Of a stretch of DNA of 64,000 bases, positions 45,897-54,467 are shown piece after piece (position 1 is the stretch's first letter; each line of letters begins with the position of its first letter). The stretch spans positions 1-64,000 of the forward strand of contig JAGYIF010000002.1 of NCBI GenBank assembly GCA_018402735.1. Direction: 5' to 3'. The notes below the pieces were generated by a model that saw nothing but the letters and a program-made list of their open reading frames with translations, was not told where the DNA came from and did not search any database. This DNA is from Pelagibacteraceae bacterium. Lineage in GTDB: Bacteria; Pseudomonadota; Alphaproteobacteria; Pelagibacterales; Pelagibacteraceae. A program made the position numbers and the translations under genes.

Positions 45897-46032
45897 AACC
45901 GCAGATGGACGCAGATTCACGCAGATGGAAGAGAACAGTCCTCAAAACTCCAGTGGCAGGAGATACTTGGCTCGGCCTGCAACAGAGGTTTAATTTTTTC
46001 TTATCTGCGTCCATTTGCGTCCATCTGCGGTT
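45897..46032. repeat. Inverted-repeat element, GCAGATGGA type
   Basis: Left arm AACCGCAGATGGACGCAGAT and the following GCAGATGGAA (to 45930). Right arm at 46003-46032 is its approximate reverse complement (ATCTGCGTCCATTTGCGTCC then ATCTGCGGTT). Occupies the gap 45820-46130. Confidence 0.75.
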
Positions 46033-46089
46033 GGATTTCTTCATCTTCCGCAGCCATTTCCTAAGGCGTAGTCGACTTGGTCAGCTTCA

Positions 46090-46121
46090 TTGAAGTTTGA
46101 AGTTTGAAATTTGAGGGTTAA
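46090..46121. repeat. AT-rich leader motif, copy at the MoeB-like gene
   Basis: TTGAAGTTTGAAGTTTGAAA and TTTGAGGGTTAA end 10 bp before the GTG start at 46131. Confidence 0.45.
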
Positions 46122-46130
46122 ACGGAAGGC

Positions 46131-47246
46131 GTGCTCAGCGCCGAAGAGAAAGCCCGCTACTCCCGCCACCTCCTGATCCCGGAGATCGGCGAGGCTGGGC
46201 AACTGCGCCTGAAAAACGCCTCCGTCCTGCTGATCGGCGTGGGCGGACTCGGCTCGCCCGCCGCGCTTTACCTCGCCGCCGCCGGTGTCGGGCGGCTGGG
46301 TATGCTCGATCCCGATACGGTCGATTCCTCCAACCTCCAGCGCCAGCTTCTGCACTCCGACGTCACCGTCGGCATGGCGAAAACGGAATCCGCAGCCGCG
46401 CGTTTGCGGGAAACCAATCCCCACATCACCCTTGATCTCCACCCCGTCCGTTTCACTCCGGAAAACGCCATCCGCATCGCGCAAAATTACGACATTATCC
46501 TCGACGGCTCCGACAATTTCCCCACCCGCTTCCTCGCCAACGACACCGCCTTTTTTCTCAGGAAACCGCTGGTCTATGGCGCGATCCACCGCTTCGACGG
46601 ACAGATGACCGTTTTCGCCCCCCACCTCGGCGGGCCGTGCTACCGCTGCCTGCTGCCGGAAATCCCCGCGCCCGGCAGCGTGCCGTCCTGCGCGGAGGCG
46701 GGCGTGCTCGGCGTTCTGCCCGGCATTATCGGCTCCCTGCAGGCAATGGAGGCGATCAAGCTCATACTAGGCGTAGGCGATCCGCCGCTGGGGAAAATCC
46801 TGATCTACGATGCCCTCCGTACTTCCTTCCGCTCCCTGAAACTCGCCCGCGATCCGGCTTGCCGCCTCTGCGGGGAAAACCCCACCATCAAGTCCGTCAG
46901 CAACACCGAAACCGAGGCCGACCCAAGCTGCTCCATCCACGACCCCGCCATGCAAACCATCACCCCCGCCGAACTCAAAGCCCGCCTCGACTCCGGGAAC
47001 CTGAACGCCGTGCTCATCGACGTCCGCGAACAGGACGAGTGGGAGATCGACCACATTCCGCAAGCCAAGCTGATCCCGCTCCAGACCATCCCCGCCCATG
47101 CGGATTCCCTGCCAAAGGACACCGAGATCATCATCCACTGCAAGGCCGGCATGCGCTCCGCCCGCGCCTGCGAATACCTCATGTCCCTCGGATTTGAAAA
47201 CGTCACCAACGTCACCGGCGGCATGGATGCTTACAGGAAGTTGTGA
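46131..47246 (+). CDS. MoeB/ThiF-type adenylyltransferase fused to rhodanese
   Basis: 371 residues, GTG start. E1-like domain: LLIGVGGLGSPAALYLAAAG nucleotide loop, DGSDNFPTRFLAND, zinc cysteines CYRC and CRLC, and the crossover cysteine in GSVPSCAEAG. The C-terminal rhodanese domain (about 277-371) has IDVREQDEWEIDHIP and active-site HCKAGMRS. Such MoeZ-like proteins adenylate and sulfurate a ubiquitin-like carrier for molybdopterin, thiamine or cysteine synthesis; the specific pathway cannot be told because no carrier gene is near. Confidence 0.92.
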   Translation: MLSAEEKARYSRHLLIPEIGEAGQLRLKNASVLLIGVGGLGSPAALYLAAAGVGRLGMLDPDTVDSSNLQRQLLHSDVTVGMAKTESAAARLRETNPHITLDLHPVRFTPENAIRIAQNYDIILDGSDNFPTRFLANDTAFFLRKPLVYGAIHRFDGQMTVFAPHLGGPCYRCLLPEIPAPGSVPSCAEAGVLGVLPGIIGSLQAMEAIKLILGVGDPPLGKILIYDALRTSFRSLKLARDPACRLCGENPTIKSVSNTETEADPSCSIHDPAMQTITPAELKARLDSGNLNAVLIDVREQDEWEIDHIPQAKLIPLQTIPAHADSLPKDTEIIIHCKAGMRSARACEYLMSLGFENVTNVTGGMDAYRKL

Positions 47247-47249
47247 AAT

Positions 47250-47732
47250 TCAGATTTCCTCCAGTTCTCCGCCGACCTCCAACTGTGATACCGTAAGCAG
47301 ATCCTTGGGACGTCCCATCGCCTTTTTCGCCACAATCAGGGCTTCCCGGGATAGAAAGCGAATCACAAATTCGCCGAAATCCGCTAGTACGCTGCGCGCC
47401 TTGCATTCGTGAAAGTTTCCCAAACCTTTGATGTCTCCTAGGCAGTCTAAAACCCCGGCGGTGGTGTCCAGGTAGATGTTTTTCCATCCCCCTTTTGCGG
47501 CCATAACCTCGTCGAAAGATTGGGGAGGAATCTTATGCCGGAATGTAGGGGAGAATTCGGAAAGCGCCTTCGCCAGCTTGTCGAGATTCTCAGCGTCAAG
47601 ATTCACAACCAGATCACAGTCATAAGTGGCCAGTGCACTGCCATGAAAGTTTGCCGCTATGCCACCTACGACGACGAACTCGACATCTTCCTCCGCGAGT
47701 TTTCTAAGAATTCTGAGAAAATTAGTGTCCAT
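47250..47732 (-). CDS. Nucleotidyltransferase-fold protein (AbiEii/MNT-like)
   Basis: 160 residues. VEFVVVGGIAANFHGSALAT followed by YDCDLVVNLDAENLDKL is the G-G-x-A-x(n)-T-x-D-x-D pattern with the second metal ligand. A late EALIVAKKAMGRPKD matches the usual LI-x-K-x(3)-R-x-K-D end of the group. Its start overlaps the preceding small gene by 11 bp. Second such module in the window; sequence only distantly like 8723-9211. Confidence 0.78.
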   Translation of the reverse strand: MDTNFLRILRKLAEEDVEFVVVGGIAANFHGSALATYDCDLVVNLDAENLDKLAKALSEFSPTFRHKIPPQSFDEVMAAKGGWKNIYLDTTAGVLDCLGDIKGLGNFHECKARSVLADFGEFVIRFLSREALIVAKKAMGRPKDLLTVSQLEVGGELEEI

Positions 47733-47919
47733 TTCGATAACGTCTTCCCACCTCCATCACACGCAGCAGAGCGGCAGCAGTTTCTTGTGCATGCTCAATT
47801 CTCTCCCTCGGACTCATGTCAAGAATCCGCTTGATCAGCCCGACATCAATGCCCTCCCGCTCCGCCAATTCGGCGGCGTAAGGGCTGAGCTGAAAGCCTT
47901 GGCATTCGACCGTTTCCAT
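47722..47919 (-). CDS. Small protein upstream of the nucleotidyltransferase
   Basis: 65 residues from the ATG giving METVECQGFQ (an ATG 45 bp earlier is possible). Helical, with IKRILDMSPRERIEHAQETA, a pattern frequent in small proteins paired with nucleotidyltransferases. Overlap with the downstream gene points to translational coupling and a toxin-antitoxin-like pair. Confidence 0.6.
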   Translation of the reverse strand: METVECQGFQLSPYAAELAEREGIDVGLIKRILDMSPRERIEHAQETAAALLRVMEVGRRYRNGH

Positions 47920-47974
47920 GTCTGCGAGATTACACGTGAGGCCGCGATGTTCCAGCTTTTCCATCCGGATGATT

Positions 47975-48769
47975 TCATGGAAAAAACGCCCGCAGCGCCT
48001 CGACCACGCCGTATCCGCTGGCGGCGCGGGTGATCAGGCCGCCCCGGGCGGCGACGGTTTCCCGGATCGCACCCACGGCGTTGGCCGGGCAGGCGGCGTA
48101 GCCTGAATGGGCGGCGGATAGCATCTCGATGTCGTTGTGGCTATCACCGGCGGCGAAGGTCTGGTCTGTACTAAGTCCGTGCAGCCGCGCGACCTCCGTC
48201 AAAGTACTGCCTTTCTGGTAGTTCCGGTGGCCGAAGCGCAGGTAGATCGAGTTCCGCTGCCAGCCCAGCTCCGGCACCTCCGCCATCATGGGCGCGATGT
48301 GAGCGACGATCCATTCCATCTCCTCCTCGGTGCGCGAGATCAACCCGGCCGGCTCGCCGTCCATCTCGATGTATTGCGCGCCGGTATGTTCCTCTACCTC
48401 ATGGCGGATTTTTTTCAGAACCTTGAGGGAGTTTTTGAAGAGCTTGTGGATGTCCTTTTCGCAGCGCTTGTTCCAATCCGTATGCGGCAGGAAACGCCCG
48501 AAGTTGTTGGGGAAATAAATCTCCCGCTCGCGTGCCACCACCCAATCCGGCAGGAAAGGGAAACGGCTCTCGATCAAACCTTCGACGACCTGCGGCATCG
48601 AGCGGCCGGTGTTGATTCCCCATACCGCGCCCCGCGTTTCCCTCAGGCGGCGGATTTCCTCAAAAAACGCAACCGGCACCGGCGGGCTGTCGGCGGGATC
48701 GTGAAGGGTGCCGTCGAAATCAAAGGAAAGGATCAGGTTGGGCTGTGGGCAGGCGTCGAGGGTTCTCAC
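47975..48769 (-). CDS. HAD-family hydrolase (sucrose/trehalose-phosphatase-like)
   Basis: 264 residues. Motif I LSFDFDGTLHDP, motif II GINTGRS, motif III lysine in HRNYQKGSTLTEVAR, motif IV FAAGDSHNDIEML. The C2 cap layout matches Cof/SPP phosphatases. Substrate likely a sugar phosphate; none of the neighbours gives a clue. The gap 48770-48972 after it holds nothing recognisable. Confidence 0.87.
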   Translation of the reverse strand: MRTLDACPQPNLILSFDFDGTLHDPADSPPVPVAFFEEIRRLRETRGAVWGINTGRSMPQVVEGLIESRFPFLPDWVVAREREIYFPNNFGRFLPHTDWNKRCEKDIHKLFKNSLKVLKKIRHEVEEHTGAQYIEMDGEPAGLISRTEEEMEWIVAHIAPMMAEVPELGWQRNSIYLRFGHRNYQKGSTLTEVARLHGLSTDQTFAAGDSHNDIEMLSAAHSGYAACPANAVGAIRETVAARGGLITRAASGYGVVEALRAFFP

Positions 48770-48972
48770 GCCGCGAGGCTAGCGCATCTAGGAGGATGGG
48801 CAAGGAGCGTGACGGTAGAGCCCCCGGGCTTTCTAGTTAGCGAACCGCACGGTGACAGGTGGCACTGCCTGATCTCTGTCTTTTGATAGGTTATCCAAAT
48901 GTACCCCAAGAATCCAAAACTTGAAAAAACACAAAATCAACTTTGGCGTTCCGCCGATCAAATTATTTAATC

Positions 48973-49599
48973 TCAATCAAGTAGGGTGACGCCCGTTGAA
49001 TTGTCTGCAAACCATGAATAAGCTTGCTCGATCGTGCGGGTTACAGGATCAGAGAATTCTTTCCCAGCTGGGACTTTCGTTACCCCATCTACCTTGATGA
49101 TATCTTTCTTTGTTTTCGGGTCGAGATTTCCGTCGAACAGCGCCCCCTTGATCATTACCAGTGTGGCTTTGTTGGTCACTTCACCGGCCTCATTCTTCAC
49201 CTCGTAGGGAAGGGTGTAGAAAGTGCTTATGACCAGAACCGCATAGGATTGTTGCACGGTGAGAAGATCGCCGAAATCTATCGTCTCGTATCCTCCCGTC
49301 CTCAGATTTGCTTCAATCTTCTTTTTCAAGGCCATGGATTGTGCCGAAGACGTTTTCCATTCGGATAGGCCTCCTTCCGGAGAATTGACAGGCACGAGCT
49401 GCTCAATGGGCTTGCCGCTGCTGTTGCTGCGCAAGGGCGGGAAGACGTAAACAAAGGATGGGATATCCCTAAGCTGCATGGACGCCAGCGCCTCATAAGA
49501 AAAGGTAACACGCTTGATGGCTTCTGGTTTTTTACCTCCCAGCGTGCAGGAAAGCTGGGAGATGGCGATGACCAACGTGGCGGTGACAATCAATCTCAT
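48973..49599 (-). CDS. Hypothetical lipoprotein
   Basis: 208 residues, signal peptide with lipobox QLSC. The mature chain has LVPVNSPEGGLSEWKTSSAQ and TVQQSYAVLVISTFYTLPYE, suggesting a beta-rich periplasmic domain. Family not recognised. Next upstream on the same strand is the adhesin gene, separated from it by a terminator, so separately transcribed. Confidence 0.65.
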   Translation of the reverse strand: MRLIVTATLVIAISQLSCTLGGKKPEAIKRVTFSYEALASMQLRDIPSFVYVFPPLRSNSSGKPIEQLVPVNSPEGGLSEWKTSSAQSMALKKKIEANLRTGGYETIDFGDLLTVQQSYAVLVISTFYTLPYEVKNEAGEVTNKATLVMIKGALFDGNLDPKTKKDIIKVDGVTKVPAGKEFSDPVTRTIEQAYSWFADNSTGVTLLD

Positions 49600-49647
49600 C
49601 TTATGATCTCTGGATGCGCCGACATGAATTTTTCGGTTCGCCCAAAA

Positions 49648-49677
49648 AAGCCCGCACCGTATGACCGGTGCGGGCTT
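49648..49677 (-). terminator. Terminator of the adhesin gene
   Basis: AAGCCCGCACCG (49648-49659) pairs perfectly with CGGTGCGGGCTT (49666-49677); on the minus strand Ts follow the stem. 38 bp after the adhesin stop. Confidence 0.85.
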
Positions 49678-49714
49678 AAATGAGCTACTAGCTTATTAAC
49701 AACCTACTTATGAA

Positions 49715-51208
49715 TTACCACTGAACTGAAACACCCACACGAACGACGCTTTCGTCGAAGTCGGTGGTCGATGCGACCGAAGTGTGCACCTGGACGTTCT
49801 CATTCACGCGGTTCGCGTATCCGAAGGCAAAGCCAGTCTCGGATTGGAACTGCGCCATGTTGAAATCAACTCCATGGGTCTTGCCTGCTTCTACGCGGGT
49901 GTTGGTCATCGCAGCAACCATCGCGATACCGCGAGTGTTCTGGTCGATGTTCGACTGGAGCCTGTTATCAGCGGCGATCCGGTTGTTGGTCTCGTTGGCG
50001 AGGTCGGACTGGACACCGGTGATGCGATTGCCGAGGGCGTTGTCGCGGGAGATGCTGTTATCGCTTTCCGTGTTGATGCGAGTATTGAGATTGTTATCAC
50101 CTAAGATGCGGGCAGCAACTTCGTCATCGATGCGACCGCCAAGGGCGGTATCGGCGAGAGCACGGGTGTTAGCCTCGGCGTTGATGTTGCTCTGCAGGGT
50201 GTTGTCACGGGCGACGCTGGCATCGCGCTCCGTGTCGATGCGGTCGTCGAGGAAGTCGTCGCCAGCGATGCGGTCGTCGATCTCCTGGTCAATGCGGATC
50301 CCGAGGGCTGCGTCTGCGGCAGCGAACTCATCGCGGACCACATCGTCTGCGGCAGCGAACTCATCGCGAACCACATCGTCTGCGGCGGCGAACTCATCGC
50401 GGACCACATCGTCTGCGGCGGCGAACTCATCGCGGACCACATCGTCACCGGCATTCATTTGTCCCACGGTTGCTGCGTCATCAGCAGCAACACCGTCTGC
50501 AACACCGTTGATTTGCTCACCGGAGTTGTTGATGCCATTGGTAGTGGTTTGACCTTCGACATTGAGGTTTCCACCCGTATTGGCGAGGGGAGCTTGAGTG
50601 CCTAGATCGTTGTGAGCAGCAAACAGGGTTACAGGATCATTCACAGGATCATTGATCCATGTGTTGAGATCCGCTTCGCTTGTAAACGGAGGAGAAATTG
50701 AGATAAACTGTCCAGGATTCGTCGGATCTGGCTTGGCGGCAAAATACAATTGGGATCCGGGAACCGGCTGCCCCGCGTCTGGTTGGTCTGCGTTGTAGAT
50801 TTCAACCGTGGTAAGGCGTGAAAACGAGATATCGGTCTGGAGTCCCGTCGCGGCACTTAGATTAGCATCGCCATTGGTCCCGATGGTTGCGCCGCCACCC
50901 GTGGTTTGAGTCTGGGAGCCGGTGGTTTCACCCAGCTTTGTGCCAACAATTGTGGTGGTCGGGCCAACGGCACCAATTGCAGGATCTATTGCGCCTGCGC
51001 CAGTAGGGGTATTGAGGACATTAGATGTTGAGATAATCTCCGGCTGGACTGTTAGTGTCCCATTCACTGTAGTATCTCCTTGGACAGTTAGTGGAGCTGT
51101 AATGCCTCCAGGAGTCCCAAGAGGACCAGCAGGGATGGTGGTCTGAGCATGGAGGCTTCCGGATACGAACAGTAGCGCGAGTAGCGGTGTGTATTTGTTT
51201 ATTTTCAT
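49715..51208 (-). CDS. YadA-like trimeric autotransporter adhesin
   Basis: 497 residues, start at the ATG giving MKINKYTPLLALLFVSGSLHAQ. A Gly/Thr-rich passenger is followed by a head-like segment GINNSGEQINGVADGVAADD and four copies of an 11-residue unit DDVVRDEFAAA. A long stalk of short coiled-coil repeats comes next (IRIDQEIDDRIAGDD, INAEANTRALADTALGGRI). The C-terminal anchor starts RGIAMVAAMTN and ends in VSVQW with the terminal aromatic residue. Such proteins form trimers on the cell surface. Paired dyads lie in its upstream region. Confidence 0.85.
   Translation of the reverse strand: MKINKYTPLLALLFVSGSLHAQTTIPAGPLGTPGGITAPLTVQGDTTVNGTLTVQPEIISTSNVLNTPTGAGAIDPAIGAVGPTTTIVGTKLGETTGSQTQTTGGGATIGTNGDANLSAATGLQTDISFSRLTTVEIYNADQPDAGQPVPGSQLYFAAKPDPTNPGQFISISPPFTSEADLNTWINDPVNDPVTLFAAHNDLGTQAPLANTGGNLNVEGQTTTNGINNSGEQINGVADGVAADDAATVGQMNAGDDVVRDEFAAADDVVRDEFAAADDVVRDEFAAADDVVRDEFAAADAALGIRIDQEIDDRIAGDDFLDDRIDTERDASVARDNTLQSNINAEANTRALADTALGGRIDDEVAARILGDNNLNTRINTESDNSISRDNALGNRITGVQSDLANETNNRIAADNRLQSNIDQNTRGIAMVAAMTNTRVEAGKTHGVDFNMAQFQSETGFAFGYANRVNENVQVHTSVASTTDFDESVVRVGVSVQW
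50311..50448. repeat. Four 33-bp tandem repeats in the adhesin stalk
   Basis: Nearly identical 33-bp units (GCGGCGAACTCATCGCGGAC core) encode the DDVVRDEFAAA block. Copies differ by one or two bases, so copy number could change by slippage or recombination without losing frame. Confidence 0.85.
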
Positions 51209-51256
51209 AAGGTGCACTAGCATGCGTAATGGCAGGGAGATGGAAAGACTTTGATT

Positions 51257-51298
51257 GTAACTGTATGTGTTACCTTTTTTGTAATCATATATATTACA
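51257..51298 (-). promoter_or_regulatory. Two tandem dyads upstream of the adhesin gene
   Basis: GTAAC-N7-GTTAC at 51257-51273 and TGTAAT-N7-ATTACA at 51280-51298 share the geometry GTAAY-N7-RTTAC, centres 24 bp apart, 49-90 bp upstream of the adhesin start. The next gene upstream encodes a LuxR-type HTH protein, the obvious candidate to bind here (inference). Confidence 0.6.
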
Positions 51299-51348
51299 GG
51301 AAATTTTGGTATTGCGTGTTGGTTTTTACGTGAAAAGGGATTTACCGG

Positions 51349-51708
51349 TTACATCATCCTGAGCTTCAGGAGATCTGGGCAGCCGAGCCGTGTGCGGATT
51401 CGTTGGATATGAGTCCGCACGGTTACTTCGGAAATTTTCAGGTGATCCGCGATTTCTTTCACTGCGAAGCCTTTTCGCAAAGCGTCCAAGACAGTGCGCT
51501 GACGAGTGGACAAATCCAGCAGATCTTCCGGTGAGATGTCGCTCTGGCCGTTTTCGAGTTCCTTGAGACCGTGCGCCAATGCATCACAGACCGCTTGGTT
51601 CGGGTTGATTCCACGATGGATCGCGATCTGGCGTATCGATTCGCTGAGATGGGTGAATTTTTCTGCTTTTGCTAAATTCTGGGGCTGCTCTGCGGTTTGC
51701 TCGTTCAT
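51349..51708 (-). CDS. LuxR-type HTH transcriptional regulator
   Basis: 119 residues, start at the ATG giving MNEQTAEQ. The C-terminal HTH (about 65-119) reads LDLSTRQRTVLDALRKGFAV, then KEIADHLKISEVTVRTHIQR and IRTRLGCPDLLKL, the NarL/FixJ fold. The N-terminal 60 residues are not a receiver domain. Same strand as the adhesin and directly upstream of it, with the twin dyads between. Probably controls the adhesin. Confidence 0.88.
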   Translation of the reverse strand: MNEQTAEQPQNLAKAEKFTHLSESIRQIAIHRGINPNQAVCDALAHGLKELENGQSDISPEDLLDLSTRQRTVLDALRKGFAVKEIADHLKISEVTVRTHIQRIRTRLGCPDLLKLRMM

Positions 51709-51757
51709 TATGAGACGGGGATTTTGTTGCAAGGTTCGGACGGATCTTCCTGAATGA

Positions 51758-51949
51758 TTATGGAGTTTCGTCGGGACTGGTTTCTCCGAGGCTGATGTAA
51801 ACGAGTGAGATTTCCTGCCTGAGTTCGATTTGCCGTTCCACTGCCGCGATGTGGTATGGTGAGTCAGTGACTGACGTTAGGCCGAGCAGGGAGACCGTTT
51901 CCATCTCCACGGTGAGTAATTCCAGTTTGGCTCTGAGTAGTTCCATCAT
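51758..51949 (-). CDS. Small hypothetical protein
   Basis: 63 residues, helical (MELLRAKLELLTVEMETVSL then AAVERQIELRQEISLVYISL), likely a coiled coil. 49 bp upstream of the LuxR-type gene on the same strand and divergent from the HTH gene at 52052. Possibly a leader gene of the regulator operon. No family recognised. Confidence 0.45.
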   Translation of the reverse strand: MMELLRAKLELLTVEMETVSLLGLTSVTDSPYHIAAVERQIELRQEISLVYISLGETSPDETP

Positions 51950-52051
51950 ACCTACACGGAAATGTTTCCTAGTCGGTAAAATGGCGCAAGTTTTTTTTCT
52001 TTTGAGTGATGCCGTGGTAAAATTCAGTTAGTTCTGACGTCCCCGAATTTG

Positions 52052-52480
52052 ATGAAAATCTACCAAGAATTTCCCTCCGCACTGCGCAAGGTCATAGCGA
52101 CCACCCAGGGTGGGAATCAGAGCGATTTCGCGGCGGCAACGGGGCTAGCCGCGGCTTCTATCTCGCGGCTTTGTGCCGGGACTAGAGAGATTACGAGAGA
52201 CACCTTGGAGAAATTAACACGGCATTTGCCGGAGGCGGAGCGTCGCAGGCTGTATCTCGCCGCCGTGCTCGATTTCCTACCAGATGAAGGGAGGGAGATG
52301 TTTTTCCCGAATCGGAAGGCAGAGTTCTTGATAAAGAAAGAGGACGAGACGGAATATTCAGTGGTCGATCCAGAAACGCGCAGGATTTTGGACTGGATCA
52401 ACCGCCAAGCAGAGCGGCAGGAGGAGGTCCGCGTCTGGTTGCGAACGCTCGCCAAGTGGATCGGGCCGAATATGGAATAA
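52052..52480 (+). CDS. XRE-like HTH protein
   Basis: 142 residues, ATG at 52052. The N-terminal HTH reads QSDFAAATGLAAASISRLCA then GTREITRDTLEKLTRHLP, a Cro/C1-type pattern. The C-terminal part is charged and helical (FFPNRKAEFLIKKEDETEYS). Divergent from the adhesin regulator operon; may control it or itself. Ends 26 bp before the end of convergent hisF. Confidence 0.75.
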   Translation: MKIYQEFPSALRKVIATTQGGNQSDFAAATGLAAASISRLCAGTREITRDTLEKLTRHLPEAERRRLYLAAVLDFLPDEGREMFFPNRKAEFLIKKEDETEYSVVDPETRRILDWINRQAERQEEVRVWLRTLAKWIGPNME

Positions 52481-52506
52481 TTCTCGGGAATCCACCCCAT
52501 GTATCC

Positions 52507-53277
52507 TCAGCGCCTAAAACTCGGCCGCACCGGCACCCCGTGTTTCGCGAAGTGCTCCTTCGCCTCCGCGACGGTGTGCATCCCGAAGTGGAAGATCGAG
52601 GCGGCGAGGACGGCGTCGGCTTTGCCTTTTTCCAAGACCTCCACCATGTGGTCGAGGTTCCCCGCGCCGCCGGAAGCGATGACCGGGATGCCGATTGCGG
52701 AGGAAATGGCGGCGGTGAGCTCGCAATCGTAACCGGCCTGGGTGCCGTCCGCGTCCATGGAGGTGAGCAGAATCTCGCCCGCGCCGCGGCGCCATACTTC
52801 CTTCGCCCACTCTACGGCGTCGAGACCGACGGGTGTCCGCCCGCCGTGGGTATAGACGCCCCATTTCCCGGGAGCCTCGCGCTTCGCGTCGATGGCGACG
52901 ACGATGCATTGGCTGCCGAAGGCCTTCGCGCCCGCATCGACGAGACCCGGGTTGTTTACGGCGGCGGTGTTGATCCCGACCTTGTCCGCGCCCGCCTGGA
53001 GCATGGTGTGCATGTTGTCCACCGAGCGGATGCCGCCGCCGACGGTGAGCGGGATGAAACATTTTTCCGCCGTGCGCCGGACGACATCGACCATTGTCTC
53101 GCGGGCGTCGGACGAGGCGGTGATGTCCAGGAAAACGAGTTCGTCCGCTTGTTGCTCGTTGTAAGCGACGGCGCACTCGACGGGATCTCCCGCGTCGATG
53201 AGATCCACGAAATTGACGCCTTTGACGACGCGTCCGTTGGTGACATCAAGGCAAGGGATGATCCGTTTGGCGAGCAC
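52507..53277 (-). CDS. hisF: Imidazole glycerol phosphate synthase subunit HisF
   Basis: 256 residues. TIM barrel with [20 protein letters not shown] (catalytic Asp11), then [20 protein letters not shown] and the second catalytic Asp in [15 protein letters not shown], and [17 protein letters not shown]. Forms the cyclase that uses ammonia from HisH in histidine synthesis. Other his genes are not adjacent. The AT-rich leader motif begins 5 bp upstream of the start. Confidence 0.96.
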   Translation of the reverse strand: MLAKRIIPCLDVTNGRVVKGVNFVDLIDAGDPVECAVAYNEQQADELVFLDITASSDARETMVDVVRRTAEKCFIPLTVGGGIRSVDNMHTMLQAGADKVGINTAAVNNPGLVDAGAKAFGSQCIVVAIDAKREAPGKWGVYTHGGRTPVGLDAVEWAKEVWRRGAGEILLTSMDADGTQAGYDCELTAAISSAIGIPVIASGGAGNLDHMVEVLEKGKADAVLAASIFHFGMHTVAEAKEHFAKHGVPVRPSFRR

Positions 53278-53281
53278 GGGC

Positions 53282-53313
53282 GAAACTTCAAATTTTAAAC
53301 CCCAAACTTCAAT
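53282..53313. repeat. AT-rich leader motif, copy at hisF
   Basis: GAAACTTCAAATTTTAAACC and CCAAACTTCAATGA directly upstream of the hisF start. Confidence 0.45.
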
Positions 53314-53367
53314 GAAGAAACGGATTCTGGGGTTGTTTCCGGTGGCGGTCGGGGATACTTGTTCCGC

Positions 53368-53952
53368 ATGTCAGCTGGTGAAAAACGAGTTCCAACCGGT
53401 GAGCAATACCTCGCATGGGAGCGGGAGGCCGATTTTAAAAGCGAGTATCTGCGCGGTGAAATCTATGCGATGTCGGGTGCTTCGCTGGAGCATAACACCA
53501 TCGCCTCAAATCTGAACGGTGCGCTTTGGAACCAGTTTAAAGACCGTCCCTGCCGGGTTCTCGGTTCGGACATGAGGGTTCAGGTTGAGGAAGCGGATGC
53601 TTATTTTTACCCGGATCTATCAGGGTTGTGCGGCGGGTTTGATTTCCACGACGAGCGCAAGGACACCTACAAGAACCCCCAGTTTGTGATCGAGATCCTC
53701 TCCGCCAGCACGGAATCCTATGACCGCGGGAAAAAGTTCTTTCATTACCAGACCTTGCCTAGTTTGCGGGAGTATGTGTTGGTTTCGCAGGGAGAGGCGG
53801 CGGTGGAGATTTACCGGAAGGAGGGGGATCGCTGGATCTATCAGCTCCTCACTGGCGCCGGCGCGGAACTCAGGCTGGAGTCGGTGGACTGCACGGTGCC
53901 GCTTTCCGAAATTTACCGCAATGTGACTTTTACCGCCGAAATGCCGGCGTAG
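53368..53952 (+). CDS. Uma2-family endonuclease-like protein (DUF820)
   Basis: 194 residues, ATG at 53368. Typical Uma2 order: [20 protein letters not shown] then [35 protein letters not shown] (catalytic PD), [20 protein letters not shown] (E-I-L-S-x-S-T), and [17 protein letters not shown]-(D/E)XK fold. Multi-copy in many cyanobacteria and Verrucomicrobiota; cell role not settled. Confidence 0.9.
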   Translation: MSAGEKRVPTGEQYLAWEREADFKSEYLRGEIYAMSGASLEHNTIASNLNGALWNQFKDRPCRVLGSDMRVQVEEADAYFYPDLSGLCGGFDFHDERKDTYKNPQFVIEILSASTESYDRGKKFFHYQTLPSLREYVLVSQGEAAVEIYRKEGDRWIYQLLTGAGAELRLESVDCTVPLSEIYRNVTFTAEMPA

Positions 53953-53967
53953 ATTACGGCTTGATAC

Positions 53968-54003
53968 AAAAAAACGGCGACCCATTGCGGGACGCCGTTT
54001 TTT
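53968..54003. terminator. Bidirectional terminator
   Basis: A-run, AAAACGGCG (53971-53979), then CGCCGTTTT (53993-54001) and more Ts. Sits 16 bp after the Uma2 stop and 31 bp before the end of convergent rpmE2, so it can serve both. Confidence 0.85.
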
Positions 54004-54033
54004 GAGAGGAACGGAACATTTCCGTTCGGTGGC

Positions 54034-54303
54034 TTAGCCGACCTTGGGCTTGCCGACGCGGCGAACCGCTCCGAAACGCTTCTGGAACTTGTCGATGCGG
54101 CCTTCGGTATCGACGAACTGTTTCTGTCCGGTGAAGAACGGGTGGGAATCCGACGTGATGCCGGAGGAGATGATGGAATGCTCGACGCCGTCGATGACTT
54201 CCTTCTTCTCAGAGGACTTGGTGGATCGGGTGACGAAGCGCGCGCCCGTGGTCATGTCAACGAAGACGACGGGATTGTATTGGGGATGAAGTTCCTTTTT
54301 CAT
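54034..54303 (-). CDS. rpmE2: 50S ribosomal protein L31 type B
   Basis: 89 residues. MKKELHPQYNPVVFVDMTTG and SDSHPFFTGQKQFVDTEGRI are diagnostic of the type B (cysteine-free, zinc-independent) L31. Type B forms usually replace the zinc form when zinc is short, but many Verrucomicrobiota have only this one. No zur-type site was recognised. Confidence 0.96.
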   Translation of the reverse strand: MKKELHPQYNPVVFVDMTTGARFVTRSTKSSEKKEVIDGVEHSIISSGITSDSHPFFTGQKQFVDTEGRIDKFQKRFGAVRRVGKPKVG

Positions 54304-54467
54304 GGGAGTTTGGTATTTGCCACACGTTCCAACGCGCGGGGCGGGGAAATTGGCGGAAATCGGTGGGGTGTCAAGTTTTTAGGATTCTTCTGTTTTTAGG
54401 GTGCTTCCGGAGTGGGTAGATCATAAACCTTGGCGTTTCCCGCTTCGGGCGGTTCAATCCCCCACCC

